61,992 bases of DNA, taken from positions 1 through 61,992 of the forward strand of contig NZ_JBHLWN010000111.1 of NCBI RefSeq assembly GCF_042432825.1, in the 5' to 3' direction. The notes under the pieces are model-generated. The model was not told where the DNA came from, ran no database searches, and was given only the letters and a program-made list of their open reading frames with translations. Shown in pieces: positions 52,476 to 61,891 of the stretch (positions within the stretch are counted from its first letter, which is position 1; each line of letters begins with the position of its first letter). Source of the DNA: Gordoniibacillus chartarius (lineage in GTDB: Bacteria; Bacillota; Bacilli; Paenibacillales; NBRC-103111). Made by a program: the position numbers and the translations under genes.

Positions 52476-54134
52476 CTACCAGTTGATGGTGTAGGAAGTT
52501 CCGGTCGAACCGGTCGTGAACGTATTATTGCCGCCCGGTTCCCATGCTTTTAATGTACCGCCGGAGTTCTTGACGATCGCTTTGAACTCATAGTAACGGT
52601 TTGCGCCGATATAGGCGGTTCCTCTCCAGTCGCTGTTCGCGCTGTCATAGCTCAGCTTGAGCGGATAGGCGCCCGTTGTCCAATTGCCCATCTCCCAGCG
52701 CGAGCCCGTCACATACACCGAATCTCCTGTTAAGGTCGGAGCATTCTTGACGATGAAAGTGACCGGGATCGGCGTCATGGCAATGCTGTCGCGGAAAGCA
52801 TCCATGAGTCCCGTCTTCGAACCATCGGCACCCACCAGACTGGACATCCGCAGCAGCGTAAAGCCGACGAAGTTGTAGTTGAACAGCATCTCCGTGATGT
52901 TCTGGTATTGGCCGGCATCGCCGATCGCAAGAGCGTTCTCGCCGTTGATGCGGATCGATTTTTGCTGGGCGAGACCGGCCACTTGCGCAACCAGCGATTT
53001 GGGAGCCGAATAAAACGGACTTGTAGTCGCATTGCTATCCGTCATTTCCAGGCAGGTGAACGTCAGATCAAGATTGGCGGCCTTGAAGGCGTCCAATAGC
53101 GTGCTGTAATTGTAGTAACCGGCGCCGTATTCGGCGGCGTGAGGCATCGATGGCGAGTTCATCAGCCAGTGGACGCCGGAAATTTTCGCTCCGACCGGAA
53201 CGTTGAAGACGGAATCGAACCGGCTGTGGGCTTTGGCGCCGATCGCTTTGACATGCTTCTCCAGCACCCCTTGATACCAGGTCAGAAAGTCTTTGCCATA
53301 ATTAGACTTGTAGCCGTTCATGAAGAAATTGTCGCCGTCCGTCGGCGGGCTGATCTGGGAGAACGCCGTCAGCGAGGTGCCCCAGGCTGCATTCACGGCG
53401 CCGATCGTACCGTATTTCGTCTGCATTGCGGTGCGGAAATCCTGCTTGGCGGTTTCGGTATAGGCTTGAAGCTTGCCCCGCCCCGGATAGGACCAGCCGT
53501 CGGCGGCATTATAGGACGGATAGCGCAGCTCCCCTGCCGGCCCGCCGGACAAGTAAATTTTCGCAATAATATCTTTGTAGCTGGTGAAATTCGAGGCGAA
53601 AGAAGCGTACAGCTCGTCGTACTGCTTCGCCGTTTCGCTCCACCACGGGGAAAGCGTTTCGTAATTGTAGTAACCGGTTTCGCTGCGCATCGTCGTTTGA
53701 TCCTGCGTTCCCTTGGTCCACAGCCAGTTAGGCAGCTTGATATCGCAGTCGTCGCCGACATTGCCGCCGCATTGATGCGTCGAGAGGATCGGCACCCATT
53801 TCAGGCCCGCGGCTCGCACCGTATCGGCATACGTTTTGTAGTAGGACCAGTTGAACACATTGTCGCCGCCGCTTTCGACGTCGCCCCACCATACGTCGGT
53901 CGTAACGGCGTAGACGTTGTTATTTTTCAGCGTGATCAATTGGTTCTTGAAAGCGTTCCAATCCGTAATCTTTGTCAGCGGGGCCATCACATAAGTCTTG
54001 TAATCGCTGCGGATCGTCGACGCTTCCGTGCCCGGAGCCATGATGAGAGCGCTTGCGCTCAAGGCCAGCGTTAGCAGTGCAGCCGCACTTCGTTTCAACA
54101 TGGTACGGGTGGTGCTTAATTTGCTAATAAACAT
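52476..54134 (-). CDS. Secreted beta-amylase (GH14) with CBM20 starch-binding domain
   Basis: Exoenzyme of 552 residues that releases maltose from starch. A signal peptide (cleavage near GTEAS) is followed by a GH14 barrel (about 40-445). The acid glutamate lies in SGGPAGELRYPSY and the base glutamate in IRINGENAL. Other family marks are DVWWGDVESGG and LSTHQCGGNVGDDC. The last 100 residues are a CBM20 domain (VTGSRWEMGNWTTGAYPL ... WEPGGNNTFTT). AGGAGGTAA lies upstream. The promoter region has a weak cre-like site, consistent with catabolite control. Confidence 0.96.
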   Translation of the reverse strand: MFISKLSTTRTMLKRSAAALLTLALSASALIMAPGTEASTIRSDYKTYVMAPLTKITDWNAFKNQLITLKNNNVYAVTTDVWWGDVESGGDNVFNWSYYKTYADTVRAAGLKWVPILSTHQCGGNVGDDCDIKLPNWLWTKGTQDQTTMRSETGYYNYETLSPWWSETAKQYDELYASFASNFTSYKDIIAKIYLSGGPAGELRYPSYNAADGWSYPGRGKLQAYTETAKQDFRTAMQTKYGTIGAVNAAWGTSLTAFSQISPPTDGDNFFMNGYKSNYGKDFLTWYQGVLEKHVKAIGAKAHSRFDSVFNVPVGAKISGVHWLMNSPSMPHAAEYGAGYYNYSTLLDAFKAANLDLTFTCLEMTDSNATTSPFYSAPKSLVAQVAGLAQQKSIRINGENALAIGDAGQYQNITEMLFNYNFVGFTLLRMSSLVGADGSKTGLMDAFRDSIAMTPIPVTFIVKNAPTLTGDSVYVTGSRWEMGNWTTGAYPLKLSYDSANSDWRGTAYIGANRYYEFKAIVKNSGGTLKAWEPGGNNTFTTGSTGTSYTINW

Positions 54135-54555
54135 GCATCATTACCTCCTTCATATTGGTCGTTTGTTTGCCAAGTCACGTGTTTATCGCAGACTCCGTTA
54201 CCTCCTTTGCCGGAAATGGAATTGGTGCTACAAGGTTAGTATAGAGAATCGCTGTAAGCGCAGTAAATGGAAAATATTGAAGACAATAGTGCAATTTGTT
54301 GACCTCGCACAATTGGCCTGTGCCGTATCATCTATCTTATACCTGTTATGGAGCTTGTGTGATCCCCCATGTTATTGAATGAGTACCATGTCGTCGTTGC
54401 TCCTGTTAGAGGGTTTCCCGTTAATTCCTTTGCCTTACTTGCAGGGAGGTGAGCATAACTGCTCCTGGAAGTAAGTACGTCACCGAGTTGTGAATATTTG
54501 ATAAATGGCAAAGCATCAAATTCATCTGTTCTAAGACTAATTGCCAGTTCACCCG
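54135..54555. other. Intergenic region with the beta-amylase promoter
   Basis: Apart from the promoter at 54238-54266, I see no gene or RNA in this stretch. Its right half is AT-rich and holds only very short open frames, including one of 27 codons near 54370 without a good ribosome site. Confidence 0.5.
54238..54266 (-). promoter_or_regulatory. SigA-type promoter of beta-amylase with cre-like spacer
   Basis: On the minus strand TTACTG (54266-54261) and TATACT (54243-54238) are 17 nt apart. The plus-strand sequence TGTAAGCGCAGTAA (54253-54266) lies across the -35 and spacer. It differs from the CcpA operator pattern at two positions, so the cre call is weak. Confidence 0.4.
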
Positions 54556-54831
54556 TTAGTAAAATTTCTTTATGATTCTATAAACGCAAAAACAAAAAAA
54601 TGATAGCCCTATTAATAAAATAATTCCACCTAATGTTATGTTGGATAGAATATATCCTTCCGTAATAATTCGGAAATCCTCCGAGTTCATATTACCTCCC
54701 ATAAAGAGATACTCATTCGCCGATTCTACGCCATTATCAACACTATTTACAAGTTTTAGAAATCCAATTATTGTAAGGACTCCGGTAAACAAAAGAAACC
54801 CGTTCTTAGCTAAATACTTCAAATTCCCCAC
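54556..54831 (-). CDS. Small membrane protein, 91 residues or fewer
   Basis: AT-rich reading frame encoding two membrane helices (NGFLLFTGVLTIIGFLKLV and SNITLGGIILLIGLSFFCFCVYRI) separated by a polar loop with NEYLFMGGNMNSEDFR. The start is unclear: the GTG at 54831 has no ribosome site and a TTG three codons on lies only 3 nt after GGTGGGG. It stands alone between long non-coding stretches. I recognise no family. Confidence 0.55.
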   Translation of the reverse strand: MGNLKYLAKNGFLLFTGVLTIIGFLKLVNSVDNGVESANEYLFMGGNMNSEDFRIITEGYILSNITLGGIILLIGLSFFCFCVYRIIKKFY

Positions 54832-55446
54832 CTATCTGATCGCCTCTTTTCATGATTTACATCCTTCTTCCACATAGCTGAAACCAGGTATAGAATGAGA
54901 ACTACTGCAAAGGAATTGGGCATACTTGTATTTTTACGTGATGCAAACAACCCAATATAGGAAATTATCACTTACGGAAGACTTCCTTTAAATCTACAGG
55001 GTGTTGAACAGCTAATCATATTCATTATAGACGAACTTCAATTGCGTATGTTGCGGAATCTATCCTTTACTTCAATGACAAACAGCAGCCGAACGTCTGT
55101 CCGGCTGCCGTCGTTTTTAGCTGGTGAGGGTAGCTATGGTGTCGCGAACCCATCCGTTAGTCTAACTTAAGCGACCTCGGTGCACCAAGGAATGTCTATC
55201 CCTTATGGAAACACGCAGGGTAGATTTAACCTCTTTTTGGTTGTTGCACCCGCCCTCAGTTCAATTTGCCGTTGAACCCAGATTTAAACAACGAGACGCA
55301 GCTTTACTAAATACATAAGCTGCGCCTGATTACGTATTTCCATTTTTTCAAAGTACGTTATGCGTTATTTTCTGGGCAGCTCTCCTCATAGCAGCCAGGT
55401 TTTTGTTATTTCACCCGCCTCAGATTTGGGCAGCATATCTAGCGGC
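54832..55446. other. Long intergenic stretch, no gene recognised
   Basis: I find no credible start with a ribosome site on either strand here. A hairpin at 55085-55117 (CAGCCG and CGGCTG arms, with TTTTT a few bases on) may be a terminator. A second inverted repeat near 55299-55328 (GCAGCTT and AAGCTGC arms) lacks a T-tract. The stretch may hold decayed genes. Confidence 0.45.
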
Positions 55447-56994
55447 TTATTCGATTTCGATAGAGCCCGGTTTAGATCTGGGTATCGGTTTACCGAGGGG
55501 TGGCTCATCATCAAGAATCATGATGGATGCTGTACCATACGAGCCTACCACTGCATTGAACGATGGATTCAACAATTGAACGGTAAACTTCTCATTGGTT
55601 TCCCTTCGAATGTCGTTGATGATATCAAGAGATATTGATTTACTTGTCTCGCCATCTTCAAAGACTACTTCCCCAGAGGAACCAATGTAGTCATAGCCCA
55701 TGACCGCTGTACCGTTCTCAGTTGTATATTGTACAGTCGTTCTTCCCTTACTGTCACCAATTCTATTTACATAAATATTTATAGCTCCATCTCCCTCTTC
55801 AATCGAATAGTATTTATCACCAAATTGTAATACGGACGGCTGATCATTATCGTTAATGGTTACTTTAAGTTTGTTTAATGTGCCTAAAGTCGCGCCCCCG
55901 CTCGGTGTTCCCAGCGCGATAGTAAAGTCTTCATTACCTTCGTATACGGAATCGTCGATAACAGGTATTTCTATCTGTTTTACCGTTTCACCATCCTCGA
56001 AAATCAGCTCCCCATTGGTTCCTGTAAAATCCGCTCCGGCTACGGCACTGCCATTGTTAATTTGATAAGGAACCGTTACAGTACCACTTGTACCGAGACG
56101 ACGAAAAACATTTGCGTATATGGTGTTACCTTCTTCAATGGGTGCATACGATTGTTGAATTTCGAATTCGCCGGGTGGTTCCGGAATAAATTGATCATTA
56201 TCGTAAATAATTACATCTATCGCTTTGTTCTCTCCTAGAACGGCACCGTTGGTTGGCTGGCTGAGCTCTACTTGAAAATACTCATCGTCTTCAAGAAGAG
56301 TGTCATCGTAGACCGTAACGTTAATGGACTTAGATGTCTCGCCATTGGCAAATGTTATCGTACCATAGCTAGTCTCAAAATCATCGGCGTTCAGCGCAGT
56401 CCCGTTCTTTGTCGCGTAAGCAACGCTCACTTCACCGTCGCTTCCATCGATACGATTTACGGTCAAGGCCCTATATCCTTCACCCTCTCCGACCCCAGCC
56501 ACGTAATGACTAAAAGCAATCGTTCCCGGCTTCGGCAGTTTCGGAGTATCATCATCGTAAATGGTAACGCCGGCAGTTGTGTTATAGCCTAATTCACCCC
56601 CACCGCTTGGAAATCCCAGCATAATACCAAATCCTTCATCTTCTTCAATCTCTTGATCGTCATAGACGGGGACTTGAAGGACTGCGAAAGTATCGCCTTC
56701 ATAGAAGATTATTTCACCGCTTGCCGAATTGTAATCAACGCCGGCTGCGGCGGTACCTCCTGATAAGTAATAAGGAACGGATACGGTACCGCTCGATCCA
56801 TACATGCGAGACAAAGTAATGCTTACGAACCCGTCACTCTCTGCAGCCGAGTATTCCAGCTGGTCTAATTGCACTTGTCCGGCCGATTCTGCTTGTACTT
56901 CGGATTGACCGCCAATAAACAATAGAACTGCTAGAGTTGAGGCTAGAACCATTTTGATTCGATGTCTTGGTTTAGTGAATAATAAGCTTTTCAT
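55447..56994 (-). CDS. Secreted protein with four Calx-beta domains
   Basis: Exported protein of 515 residues. A signal peptide ends near SEVQAES. Four Calx-beta-type domains of about 115 residues follow, each with the same phrases: GTVSVPYYLSGGTAAAGVDY, GEVSVAYATKNGTALNADDF, GTVTVPYQINNGSAVAGADF, GRTTVQYTTENGTAVMGYDY, then G-x-I-x-F-x-x-G-E-T-x-K and E-D-E-x-F. Acidic loops (YDDQEIEEDE, YDDTLLEDDE) are likely calcium sites. No SLH domain, LPXTG motif or enzyme domain is seen. AGGAGG precedes the ATG at 56994. It may be an adhesion or matrix protein. Confidence 0.88.
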   Translation of the reverse strand: MKSLLFTKPRHRIKMVLASTLAVLLFIGGQSEVQAESAGQVQLDQLEYSAAESDGFVSITLSRMYGSSGTVSVPYYLSGGTAAAGVDYNSASGEIIFYEGDTFAVLQVPVYDDQEIEEDEGFGIMLGFPSGGGELGYNTTAGVTIYDDDTPKLPKPGTIAFSHYVAGVGEGEGYRALTVNRIDGSDGEVSVAYATKNGTALNADDFETSYGTITFANGETSKSINVTVYDDTLLEDDEYFQVELSQPTNGAVLGENKAIDVIIYDNDQFIPEPPGEFEIQQSYAPIEEGNTIYANVFRRLGTSGTVTVPYQINNGSAVAGADFTGTNGELIFEDGETVKQIEIPVIDDSVYEGNEDFTIALGTPSGGATLGTLNKLKVTINDNDQPSVLQFGDKYYSIEEGDGAINIYVNRIGDSKGRTTVQYTTENGTAVMGYDYIGSSGEVVFEDGETSKSISLDIINDIRRETNEKFTVQLLNPSFNAVVGSYGTASIMILDDEPPLGKPIPRSKPGSIEIE

Positions 56995-57099
56995 TGATAA
57001 TTCCTCCTGTAAACATAAATAGTTCAAGCTAAAAATGTTAACGAGCCTTCCCCTTTCTCATTGAAGTATCTTTCACACTGAGATTATACTCTTTTCCTT

Positions 57100-57116
57100 T
57101 GATACATTCTGTATCA
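57100..57116. promoter_or_regulatory. Inverted repeat upstream of the Calx-beta gene
   Basis: TGATACA and TGTATCA are perfect arms around TTC. The repeat covers the -35 region of a TATAAT-type promoter (57088-57083 on the minus strand) that would drive the Calx-beta gene, so a regulator bound here could block or recruit polymerase. The protein that binds is unknown. Confidence 0.45.
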
Positions 57117-57315
57117 CAGCTAACAAAACAAATGTGTATTTTCCCACTTTTTTTACAAATAAAAAGCCGTGATTTCCACAGTTTACTTAGTAAAGGTTCA
57201 AAAAGACAGCAAGTTGACTCGCAGTTGCACATTCCATCATGACATTAGTGTACCATTTACATACTCGACAGCACGCAGTTTTCCAACTTTACACTCCATT
57301 GTAACAAATAGTACA

Positions 57316-57343
57316 TTGCCAACGTTATTAAGAAGGGTATGAA
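57316..57343 (+). promoter_or_regulatory. SigA-type promoter of the DUF3888 gene
   Basis: TTGCCA and TATGAA are 16 nt apart and end 26 bp before the TTG start codon. Confidence 0.45.
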
Positions 57344-57369
57344 TAAACACTTGAGAAGGAGATAACGAA

Positions 57370-58062
57370 TTGAAAAAACATTTTATAGCAGGGGCGATGT
57401 TCGGCGCCTTATTGATGGCTACATCTTCTGTATTTGCATCGAGCGTAATTGAGGCAACAATCTTTCCAAGTAAAGTTACTTTTTTTCTAGCTGACGGTCT
57501 CTCTAAAGAAGTACAGCTACAGGAAGGTGAAGAGGTGCTCAACTACAACAACCAGGCATATGTGCCTCTTCGTTTATTCGCTGAGAGCAGCGGTGCTCTT
57601 GTAAAATACACACAAGCCTCTCCTGAAACGGATAACAAAAATAAAATCGATGTTCACTTTGCTTCTGAAGGGGATCCATTGACTAAAGCTTCAAATGCAG
57701 CCGGCACTAAGCCGCTTGAGGACTCTAGGGAGCTGCAGCAACAAGATATGCTTGTCTCGCTTCTGCTTCCGCATATGAAAGAGAAGCTGGATGAGGTATA
57801 TGCAGATTTCATTTCGATACCACCCGTTGTTCATCCCGATTCTGTTTATGTGAAGAACATTGAAAGGGCAGCCGCTTTCCGCGGTTTTGATTTTCTAATC
57901 ACAATAAATGCTCAACCAATTGTCGGTCCTCATATACCTGTCGGCGAAGATCTACTTACCTATCGGATCTCGCCGGCTGGAGTCGAGCTTCAACATTATG
58001 AACATCTTAGAGGACCCGATAAGGACGACTTCCTCCCCAATTACCAAAATCTTTTGAAGTAA
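57370..58062 (+). CDS. Exported protein with copper-amine-oxidase-like and DUF3888 regions
   Basis: Protein of 230 residues starting with TTG behind AAGGAG. A signal peptide ends near VFASS. The first half (about 30-100) resembles a copper-amine-oxidase N-terminal-like domain (QAYVPLRLFAESSGALVKY). The second half (about 125-220) resembles DUF3888 (MLVSLLLPHMKEKLDEVYAD, FRGFDFLITINAQPIVGPHIPVGEDLLTYRISP). Both are common in secreted Bacillales proteins of unknown function. Confidence 0.78.
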   Translation: MKKHFIAGAMFGALLMATSSVFASSVIEATIFPSKVTFFLADGLSKEVQLQEGEEVLNYNNQAYVPLRLFAESSGALVKYTQASPETDNKNKIDVHFASEGDPLTKASNAAGTKPLEDSRELQQQDMLVSLLLPHMKEKLDEVYADFISIPPVVHPDSVYVKNIERAAAFRGFDFLITINAQPIVGPHIPVGEDLLTYRISPAGVELQHYEHLRGPDKDDFLPNYQNLLK

Positions 58063-58148
58063 CGGGAGACGATAGCTCCATAAAGCACAGAGATAGTCGG
58101 TCAATATGATCCTATCTTTGTTGTACAATGACAAAGGGGTGATCTGAC

Positions 58149-58460
58149 ATGATTGGCTGGCTTAATTTGGTCAGTCTTGTGCTTGGACTAATTGCTTGCA
58201 TACTTCCTTTTGCCAATCTTATGCAGCCTACAAAACCTGCTCACAATTGGGCTGCTCTTTCGATGACAAGCATAAGCGCTTGCGCGATTTCGCTATTTAT
58301 CCAGATTTTTACCAGCTATATTCGGGTAAAGACTGAGGATTGGTCTGCCCTAATGGACATTATGGGTGCTACGGTATCCGTCTCAGCCGTTCTTCTCGTT
58401 TTTACTATTGTTCTTAATCTAACTACCCTATTTGTATATCGCAATAGAATGGGAAAATAA
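58149..58460 (+). CDS. Small membrane protein, 103 residues
   Basis: Protein with three membrane helices (LNLVSLVLGLIACILPFANL, ISACAISLFIQIFTSYI, SVSAVLLVFTIVLNLTTLFVY). AAGGGGTGATC lies before the ATG. It follows the DUF3888 gene after 86 bp. I recognise no function. Confidence 0.75.
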   Translation: MIGWLNLVSLVLGLIACILPFANLMQPTKPAHNWAALSMTSISACAISLFIQIFTSYIRVKTEDWSALMDIMGATVSVSAVLLVFTIVLNLTTLFVYRNRMGK

Positions 58461-58681
58461 GATTTTGTTCGAAGAGGTGTGCTTAAGCGATTGGGCAGGG
58501 ATGAGAGCTCAATAAACAACACAACGAAGCTGCCGCAGATCGATCGGCGGCTTCATTGCGTTCTAACGGAGCACAATGAATGATTTGCCAAACAATCGGG
58601 TAGCTTGACCGTAACTTCTTCCCCCTATAGCGAGTATGAACTATTAGAAACCATGCTTCGCGGAAAAGAGTGAGAGCTTTA

Positions 58682-59008
58682 ATGTACGGATATATTCTAA
58701 TAATTATATTGAATATGTTTTCAGTCTATCTGTTTTTATTTTGGAGCAGATTGCATTATTGGCTGATGGAGGGTTATGTACCGTGGATATGGATTATTTT
58801 ATCATTCATGCTCGTGGTATTCATCCCTTTGATTGGTAATATTGCATTTGTAATCAAGTTTAAGAATCGTTGGTGGAAAATGCTTCTTTTTGCTTTTGTA
58901 AGTATCGCAATACTTCTTGGTGATCCTTTAATCATGCCAAAATATACAGCGTGGGTTAATGATTACACGATGCATTTGTCCTTTTCAATTCTTGAACTTT
59001 TCAAATAG
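58682..59008 (+). CDS. Small membrane protein, 108 residues
   Basis: AT-rich gene for a protein with three or four membrane helices (YILIIILNMFSVYLFLFW, WIWIILSFMLVVFIPLIGNIAFV, MLLFAFVSIAILLGD). The ATG at 58682 is listed; a GTG at 58670 is also in frame. Neither has a strong ribosome site. A terminator follows about 105 bp after the stop. Its function is unknown. Confidence 0.6.
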   Translation: MYGYILIIILNMFSVYLFLFWSRLHYWLMEGYVPWIWIILSFMLVVFIPLIGNIAFVIKFKNRWWKMLLFAFVSIAILLGDPLIMPKYTAWVNDYTMHLSFSILELFK

Positions 59009-59425
59009 GACACCGATAAACATCTCCCTGGTCCCGCTGCGTTAGACGGGCTGTAACGCAACAATGTGTAATAATTTCGTTATGTATTTAGGGAATATGT
59101 TCTAGTGATTACGCGGCAGCCTCAAAGGCTGCCCTTTTGTTTACCGGTAACCCGTTGGAGCCATCGTAAAGCCATCCAGGATTCGAAAGAGATTTTCCCT
59201 TATCCTAGCGGGTTGTGGACGTTCACATTGGGATCGAAGAGACATGATCCGCTAGTTGGGGATTTATGTAAATAGATTTAGTGGTTCTTTCAATCTAACG
59301 ATTCATGTTCATAGAACAGCTATATGTCCTTTTCGACAGGAAACTGCAAAACACGTACAGAAGTTTATCAAAAATCAATAATCGTGCCCTACCGCAAACG
59401 CCAACCAAACAGAGGAGTGTTCCAT
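59009..59425. other. Intergenic region before the Cache chemoreceptor gene
   Basis: It holds the terminator at 59115-59138 and otherwise no gene that I can support. I compared it with the cyclic-di-GMP riboswitch pattern and found no match. Confidence 0.5.
59115..59138 (+). terminator. Rho-independent terminator
   Basis: GGCAGCC and GGCTGCC arms around TCAAA, followed by CTTTTG. Confidence 0.75.
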
Positions 59426-61423
59426 TTGAAATGGTTTAGACCGAAATCCATGCGCGCGAAACTTTTCGCCTGCTTCTTCATCATTTTGCTCGTGCCTTCA
59501 CTTATTCTGAGCACCATCTTCTACACTACCGTAAGACAAGACGTAGCAAGCAAACAACTATCGGAAACAGCAAAAAGTATTGACATGCTGACCACCTCGG
59601 TACAAGAATTTTACGAGCCTTCGCTTCAAGCGGCGGAATTCTTGTCCGCGAATTTCAGCCCCAAGCCGAATCTGGATCGCACAACACCGGATTCGGAAGA
59701 AGCGATCCGATTGCTCGCGAATTATCACGCCTCCAACCCGGACGTTTCCCCATATATCGGTTTTCAAAACCGTTGGTTTATTGACATCAGCACGAGCGGC
59801 AGCGATCCCGAATACGACCCGACCTCCAGGCCATGGTATCAACTGGCTGTGGCCAACAAAGGCAAGGCCGTCATGACGGGAGCTTACCAGAACAGCGATC
59901 CGGATGCGGACGGAAACTTCCCGATGGCCGTTACAATCGCCAAGCAGCTGGATCATGGAAACGGCGTCGTCGGCATAGACCTGAGCTTGGACCGGATTAA
60001 AGAAATTAGCAAGCAGATTCAAGTCGGAGAAACAGGATATGCATTCATCGTCGATAGAGACTTTCAGGTACTTTATCACCCTAATTTAAAAACCGGAGCG
60101 AAACTCGATGATGCGGAATTACTTCAATTGTTTCAAAAGCCGGAGGGCAGCTTTCAGTTTCAATGGGATAAAAAGCCTGAGCAAATCACGTACCGAACCG
60201 ACCCCGCCACCGGCTGGCGAATTGGCGTAGTCTGGGAGAGCGATGAGCTGAACGGGCAGTTCAGACTCCTCATGCTCAAGATCGTTATCGTTTTGTTAAC
60301 CATTTGCGTCATTGGCGCATTCCTGATTTATTTCTTCATTCGAAGCATTATCCATCCGCTCACCAAGCTTCTTGCCGTTGTGCGCAGCGTGGCGCAGGGC
60401 GACCTGTCGCAGCGGGTGGCGCTTAATACGAACGATCGGGACGAGATATCCAGCTTGGCCGAGGGCGTTAACGACATGATCGGCAGTCTGAAGTCGATGG
60501 TCGATCGGCTGAAGAGCTCTTCCGACATGCTCCTTGCCGCTTCGGCGGAATTAGTGAACCATGCCGATCAAGTCTCTCTCGGCGCCTCGCACGTAACCGA
60601 TCAGATTCAAAAGTCGCTGCACGACTCGGAGGTTCAGCGCTCTAACGTATCCAATACGTCGAGAGCTGTCGGGGAGATGGCTACAGGAATCCAGCAGATC
60701 GCCCAGCTGACCGCCGAGGTCAACGAACAGGCCGACCGGGCGTCAAAGCTTGCAGGCGAAGGCAATGCTTCCGCCGACAAGTCGATCGAACAGATGAAGA
60801 TCGTATACGCTTCTTCGCAAGAAGTGTATACTACCATTTCGGACTTGCAAACGCACTCGAAGGCTATATCGGAGATGATTACTCTCATATCCGATGTGGC
60901 AAATCAAACAAACCTCCTTGCGCTGAATGCGTCAATTGAGTCGGCAAGAGCGGGAGAGCACGGAAAAGGCTTCGCGGTAGTAGCTAACGAAGTGAAAAAC
61001 CTGGCAGAAAGAACGAAGGAAGCGGCCGCTAAAATACAGTCCATGATTCAGCTGATCCATACGAGCTCGGCCAATGCGGCAAAAGCCGTAGAGAACGGCA
61101 ATCAGGTAACCTCATACGGAGTACGCTATGTGGAAGAAGCCGGAGCTACTTTTAAGAAGATAACCGATTCCATATTCAGCATTGTCCATCAAATTCAAGA
61201 AACAAGCGCACTAACCCAGCAAATGTCTGCAAGCAGTGAAGAAATCGCCGCATCGGTAGTGGAAGTTGAGTCAATCACGGAGGGATCGCTGGAGCGTTTC
61301 CATTCCGTGACCGCATCGGCCAGCCAGCAGCAAAGCGCAATCGGCGGCATTTCCATTTCAGTGGACAAGCTTCACGCAATGGCTCAGGAGCTGAAAGAAC
61401 AATGCAATAAATTTCAATATTAA
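59426..61423 (+). CDS. Methyl-accepting chemotaxis protein with double Cache sensor
   Basis: Chemoreceptor of 665 residues from a TTG at 59426, which has GAGGAG eight bases upstream. Helix 1 (about 10-33) is followed by a dCache_1 sensor (about 35-280) with the ligand-type motif YDPTSRPWY and the region GAYQNSDPDADG. This motif is common in amino-acid-binding Cache receptors. Helix 2 (about 288-312), a HAMP domain and a signalling domain follow, with the tip DVANQTNLLALNASIESARAG and GKGFAVVANEVKNLAERT. It probably steers motility towards a small solute. Confidence 0.95.
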   Translation: MKWFRPKSMRAKLFACFFIILLVPSLILSTIFYTTVRQDVASKQLSETAKSIDMLTTSVQEFYEPSLQAAEFLSANFSPKPNLDRTTPDSEEAIRLLANYHASNPDVSPYIGFQNRWFIDISTSGSDPEYDPTSRPWYQLAVANKGKAVMTGAYQNSDPDADGNFPMAVTIAKQLDHGNGVVGIDLSLDRIKEISKQIQVGETGYAFIVDRDFQVLYHPNLKTGAKLDDAELLQLFQKPEGSFQFQWDKKPEQITYRTDPATGWRIGVVWESDELNGQFRLLMLKIVIVLLTICVIGAFLIYFFIRSIIHPLTKLLAVVRSVAQGDLSQRVALNTNDRDEISSLAEGVNDMIGSLKSMVDRLKSSSDMLLAASAELVNHADQVSLGASHVTDQIQKSLHDSEVQRSNVSNTSRAVGEMATGIQQIAQLTAEVNEQADRASKLAGEGNASADKSIEQMKIVYASSQEVYTTISDLQTHSKAISEMITLISDVANQTNLLALNASIESARAGEHGKGFAVVANEVKNLAERTKEAAAKIQSMIQLIHTSSANAAKAVENGNQVTSYGVRYVEEAGATFKKITDSIFSIVHQIQETSALTQQMSASSEEIAASVVEVESITEGSLERFHSVTASASQQQSAIGGISISVDKLHAMAQELKEQCNKFQY

Positions 61424-61516
61424 AATCCCGCCGTGAACAGGAAGGTACCTCGACAGCTATGAATACGGCCCAGGGCACCAAGCTGCAATATGAAAATCAT
61501 TCTACCTGCAGAATTG

Positions 61517-61544
61517 GCAGAGGCGTAAGCCCCCTGCTTTTTTT
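61517..61544 (+). terminator. Rho-independent terminator of the Cache chemoreceptor gene
   Basis: GCAGAGGC and GCCCCCTGC pair with one bulge around GTAA and are followed by seven T residues. The next open frame starts 2 bp after it. Confidence 0.65.
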
Positions 61545-61609
61545 GCATGAGCAAACTCATTACTCGAAAAGTAGGGTTTGGAGCCGGAATTGATCACAAG
61601 CGTTCGGTG

Positions 61610-61870
61610 AAAACCTTCATTCACGACTTCTCGGACTTTGCGGTCGCGGCCGAGACCGACAGACAGGCGATCGAGGCGATCGGATCAGCGCTCGAGGGCT
61701 CCGACAAACCATTCGTGGTCACCTCGGGGACGCTCATGCTCGCGCCCGCACGCATCGGGACGGAAGATGACGAGCCGATCCCGGTTACGCCGCGTCGCTC
61801 CGAGGAGGCGACGATCGCGCTAGCTAAGCGCGGGGGGGCGATCATCTGTCGTCCGATGGGAAACAGATAT
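61610..61870 (+). pseudogene. Fragment of an NAD(P)-dependent SDR-type oxidoreductase
   Basis: The frame encodes FIHDFSDFAVAAETDRQAIE, then GSALEGSDKPFVVTSGT and TEDDEPIPVTPRRSEEATIA. This is the mid part of an atypical extended short-chain dehydrogenase, which usually has a Rossmann start before it. That start is missing here; the ATG at 61547 lies 2 bp after a terminator. At a run of seven G (61832-61838) the family sequence RG..SSVVR continues only in another frame. The match ends soon after. The piece is GC-richer than its neighbours. It is a truncated and frameshifted remnant. Confidence 0.65.
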
Positions 61871-61891
61871 GCCCCTCTGTTTCCTCAATAA

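Larger units (their letters stand above)
56995..57369. other. Divergent intergenic region between Calx-beta and DUF3888 genes
   Basis: It holds a likely minus-strand -10 (TATAAT at 57088-57083), the inverted repeat at 57100-57116, and a plus-strand promoter at 57316-57343. A minus-strand frame from 57232 to 57038 has a cysteine-rich, improbable translation and overlaps these signals, so I do not call it a gene. Confidence 0.5.

Noticed and set aside
54896..55170. Short open frames in the AT-rich gap, one of about 70 codons without a start
   Set aside because: No start codon with a ribosome site and no recognisable sequence; kept as an empty region.
55141..55260. Possible gene end TNGWVRDTIATLTS followed by a hairpin on the minus strand
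   Set aside because: A stop codon lies directly before this short frame and nothing recognisable precedes it, so it could be chance.
57038..57232. 64-codon cysteine-rich minus-strand frame
   Set aside because: No ribosome site, overlaps the promoter and operator region of the Calx-beta gene.
59009..59425. Cyclic-di-GMP or other riboswitch before the Cache receptor
   Set aside because: A GGGTTACCGG-like piece on the minus strand looked suggestive, but the conserved GCAnnGGCAAACC part is absent and the strand is wrong for the receptor.
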